From assembly GCA_041521345.1 (NCBI GenBank), contig JBGOHB010000001.1: a stretch of 64,000 bases of DNA. One strand, 5' to 3'. This document shows positions 62,565 through 64,000 of this stretch, in pieces (the stretch's first letter is position 1; every line of letters begins with the position of its first letter). The stretch comes from Virgibacillus_N oceani_A. Lineage in GTDB: Bacteria > Bacillota > Bacilli > Bacillales > Amphibacillaceae. The position numbers and the translations under genes were made by a program. A model generated the notes under the pieces. The model saw only the letters and a program-made list of their open reading frames with translations, was not told the DNA's origin and did no database searches.

Positions 62565-62621
62565 AATAGTAGTATTGATAATTATGCTGTATTAATTACA
62601 ACATAGAAGTGAGGCAGTTTT

Positions 62622-63581
62622 ATGTTAAAGACTTTAAAATGGTTATCTGTCGTTACCACAATCGGGATGATGTTTGTCCTGCTAGGGGGCGCACTTGTAA
62701 CTAAAACAGGCTCCGGTGAAGGTTGTGGTGATAGCTGGCCATTATGTGAAGGACAACTGGTTCCTTCAGTGATTACAGCCGAACTCGTAATTGAGTTTAG
62801 TCACAGACTGGTCTCCGGCGTAGTAGGAATTACTGTTATTTTACTTTCCATACTGGCTTGGAAGTATATTGGCCACATTCGGGAAATGAGGTTTCTGGCT
62901 GTTATGTCTGTCGCCTTTTTAATATTGCAGGCATTATTAGGAGCAGCAGTGGTGATGTGGGGACAACATGATTTTATAATGGCAGCACACTTTGGGATTT
63001 CATTAATTTCTTTTGCGGCTGTATTTCTTCTAACACTGCTTATATTTGAAATTGATAAAAAGCTTGACACAAGCGGGCTTTTAATAAAAAAGAAGCATCG
63101 TATCGAAATTTATGCGCTATCCATTTTTACCATGATCGTTGTTTATACCGGTGCTTTGGTACGTCACACGGAAGCAAATCTTGTATGCGCCGACTGGCCA
63201 TTTTGCAATAATGCAGCACCATTTGATTTTGCCTCTTACAGCACGGAACAATGGATCCAGATGGGGCACCGCCTTATGGCAGGAATTTTATTTATATGGA
63301 CCATACTGTTCTTCATCAAAGTAATGAAAAATTATCGGGTAAATAAGGTTATGTATTTTGGCTGGATGACAGCATTGGGGCTCATTTGCCTGCAGGTATT
63401 CTTTGGGGCCATGATCATTTTTACATTATTAAATTTAGGCGTTGCTCTGCTCCATGCTTTGGTAATTACATTATATTTTAGTGTATTATGCTATTTTATC
63501 CTATTGTCATCACGAAGCGCTAAACCAGAACAGATTGAAGCGAAAAAAGCAAAAGATTCCACAGCAGCAACAGCTGACTGA
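62622..63581 (+). CDS. ctaA: Heme A synthase
   Basis: Membrane monooxygenase of 319 residues that converts heme O to heme A. Eight helices form two four-helix bundles. The heme-binding histidines are in EFSHRL, MAAHFG, MGHRLM and ALLHAL, and both cysteine pairs are present (CGDSWPLC near 35-42 and CADWPFC near 190-196). The gene is intact, with GTGAGG upstream of the ATG. It is divergent from the ctaB remnant, which should supply its substrate, and convergent with pyc. Confidence 0.97.
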   Translation: MLKTLKWLSVVTTIGMMFVLLGGALVTKTGSGEGCGDSWPLCEGQLVPSVITAELVIEFSHRLVSGVVGITVILLSILAWKYIGHIREMRFLAVMSVAFLILQALLGAAVVMWGQHDFIMAAHFGISLISFAAVFLLTLLIFEIDKKLDTSGLLIKKKHRIEIYALSIFTMIVVYTGALVRHTEANLVCADWPFCNNAAPFDFASYSTEQWIQMGHRLMAGILFIWTILFFIKVMKNYRVNKVMYFGWMTALGLICLQVFFGAMIIFTLLNLGVALLHALVITLYFSVLCYFILLSSRSAKPEQIEAKKAKDSTAATAD

Positions 63582-63593
63582 TTTATCTTTCAT

Positions 63594-63641
63594 AAAAATA
63601 AAAGCGCAAATTGCAGTTTTGCAATTTGCGCTTTTATTTTT
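63594..63641. terminator. Bidirectional terminator between ctaA and pyc
   Basis: A perfect 22-base-pair inverted repeat (63594-63615 and 63620-63641) with a four-base loop; the GC core is GCGCAAATTGCA and both ends are A/T runs, so it gives a T-tail in both directions. It begins 13 bases after ctaA. The next 124 bases before the pyc stop hold nothing recognisable. Confidence 0.93.
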
Positions 63642-63765
63642 ATGCTTTGAGTCAGTTGTCAATGTTATTTGGCAGCGTCTGGATCCAGTATACAAATGTT
63701 CTCAGTCCGGCGAGCATTTAGCCCAGTCCGCACATTGCTGCTATACGGGTGCTTTTACCTTTGTA

Positions 63766-64000
63766 TTATTCAAATTCTATAAGTAAATCATCTACCATAA
63801 TCGCCTCACCATTGGAAACATGTATATCTTTAATAACACCGGAAAATGGTGCCTGAACCGTTGTTTCCATCTTCATAGCTTCTGTGATCATAATATGATC
63901 CCCTTTACTCACCCTATCACCTTTAGCACTCAAGACATCAATTACGGTACCAGGCATCGTGGCCCCAATGTGCTTTTCATTTGATTTATCCACTTTGGGC
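63766..64000 (-). CDS. pyc: Pyruvate carboxylase, C-terminal biotinyl domain (3' part only)
   Basis: The frame enters from the right edge and encodes the last ~77 residues of pyruvate carboxylase. The biotinyl-lipoyl attachment domain is complete, with GATMPGTVIDVL and the biotinylated lysine in TEAMKMETTV, ending NGEAIMVDDLLIEFE. Pyruvate carboxylase makes oxaloacetate from pyruvate and bicarbonate. The ctaA-pyc neighbourhood is the standard one in Bacillaceae, which excludes acetyl-CoA carboxylase subunits or decarboxylases as alternatives. Confidence 0.93.
   Translation of the reverse strand, partial: PKVDKSNEKHIGATMPGTVIDVLSAKGDRVSKGDHIMITEAMKMETTVQAPFSGVIKDIHVSNGEAIMVDDLLIEFE

Overview
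The window is a contiguous piece of chromosome from a low-GC, endospore-forming member of the Bacillaceae. Gene content and order follow the Bacillus subtilis pyr / ylm / dcw / ylb / cta backbone. The intergenic repeats, the bacillithiol gene and the protein sequences look closest to the Oceanobacillus-Virgibacillus-Lentibacillus group, but that placement is an inference from memory and was not tested. Sporulation genes are present throughout (spoIIGA, sigE, sigG, spoVD, spoVE, an RsfA-type regulator, ylbJ). No phage, insertion sequence, CRISPR array, rRNA or tRNA gene was found.

Layout, left to right, mostly on the minus strand. (1) 1-8150: the pyrimidine operon pyrR-pyrB-pyrC-carA-carB-pyrK-pyrD (pyrD cut by the window edge). 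PyrR-type attenuators lie before pyrR and before pyrB, and the uracil permease gene pyrP is absent. (2) 8194-16866: the ylyB-lspA pair, ileS with an isoleucine T-box leader, divIVA, and the division-linked set ylmH-ylmG-sepF-ylmE-ylmD-ylmC. (3) 17188-19751: spoIIGA-sigE-sigG, the mother-cell and forespore sigma factors plus the pro-SigE protease. (4) 20407-38128: the division and cell-wall cluster mraZ-rsmH-ftsL-pbpB-spoVD-murE-murF-mraY-murD-spoVE-[repeats]-divIB-ftsA-ftsZ. murF lies inside the cluster, and murG and murB are missing from their usual place. (5) 38323-53962: bshC, a DUF3397 gene, panE and the ylb set (acetyltransferase, RsfA-like regulator, a crotonase, rpmF-ylbN, tmcAL, ylbL, ylbJ, coaD-rsmD, ylbG to ylbC, ylbA). 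(6) 54266-64000: an AI-2E family transporter, a DUF420 gene, and the caa3 oxidase locus ctaG / ctaCDEF with ctaA and the 3' end of pyc.

The genes group into four tasks: UMP synthesis; peptidoglycan precursor synthesis and septum formation, including the sporulation-specific pair SpoVD/SpoVE; sporulation sigma control; and assembly of a cytochrome caa3 oxidase with heme A.

The most notable observation is that ctaB (heme O synthase), between intact ctaC and intact ctaA, is a multiply broken pseudogene, although heme O is needed to make the heme A of the oxidase encoded beside it. Other points of interest are: two kinds of GC-rich, nested-palindrome intergenic elements; a hairpin that would cover the ribosome-binding site of spoVE; a three-copy GTGG repeat with 10-bp period on the mraZ promoter; a crotonase-fold enzyme lacking the second hydratase glutamate; and candidate ResD and CcpA sites between ctaA and the ctaB remnant. 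I did not find a clearly new multi-gene system.
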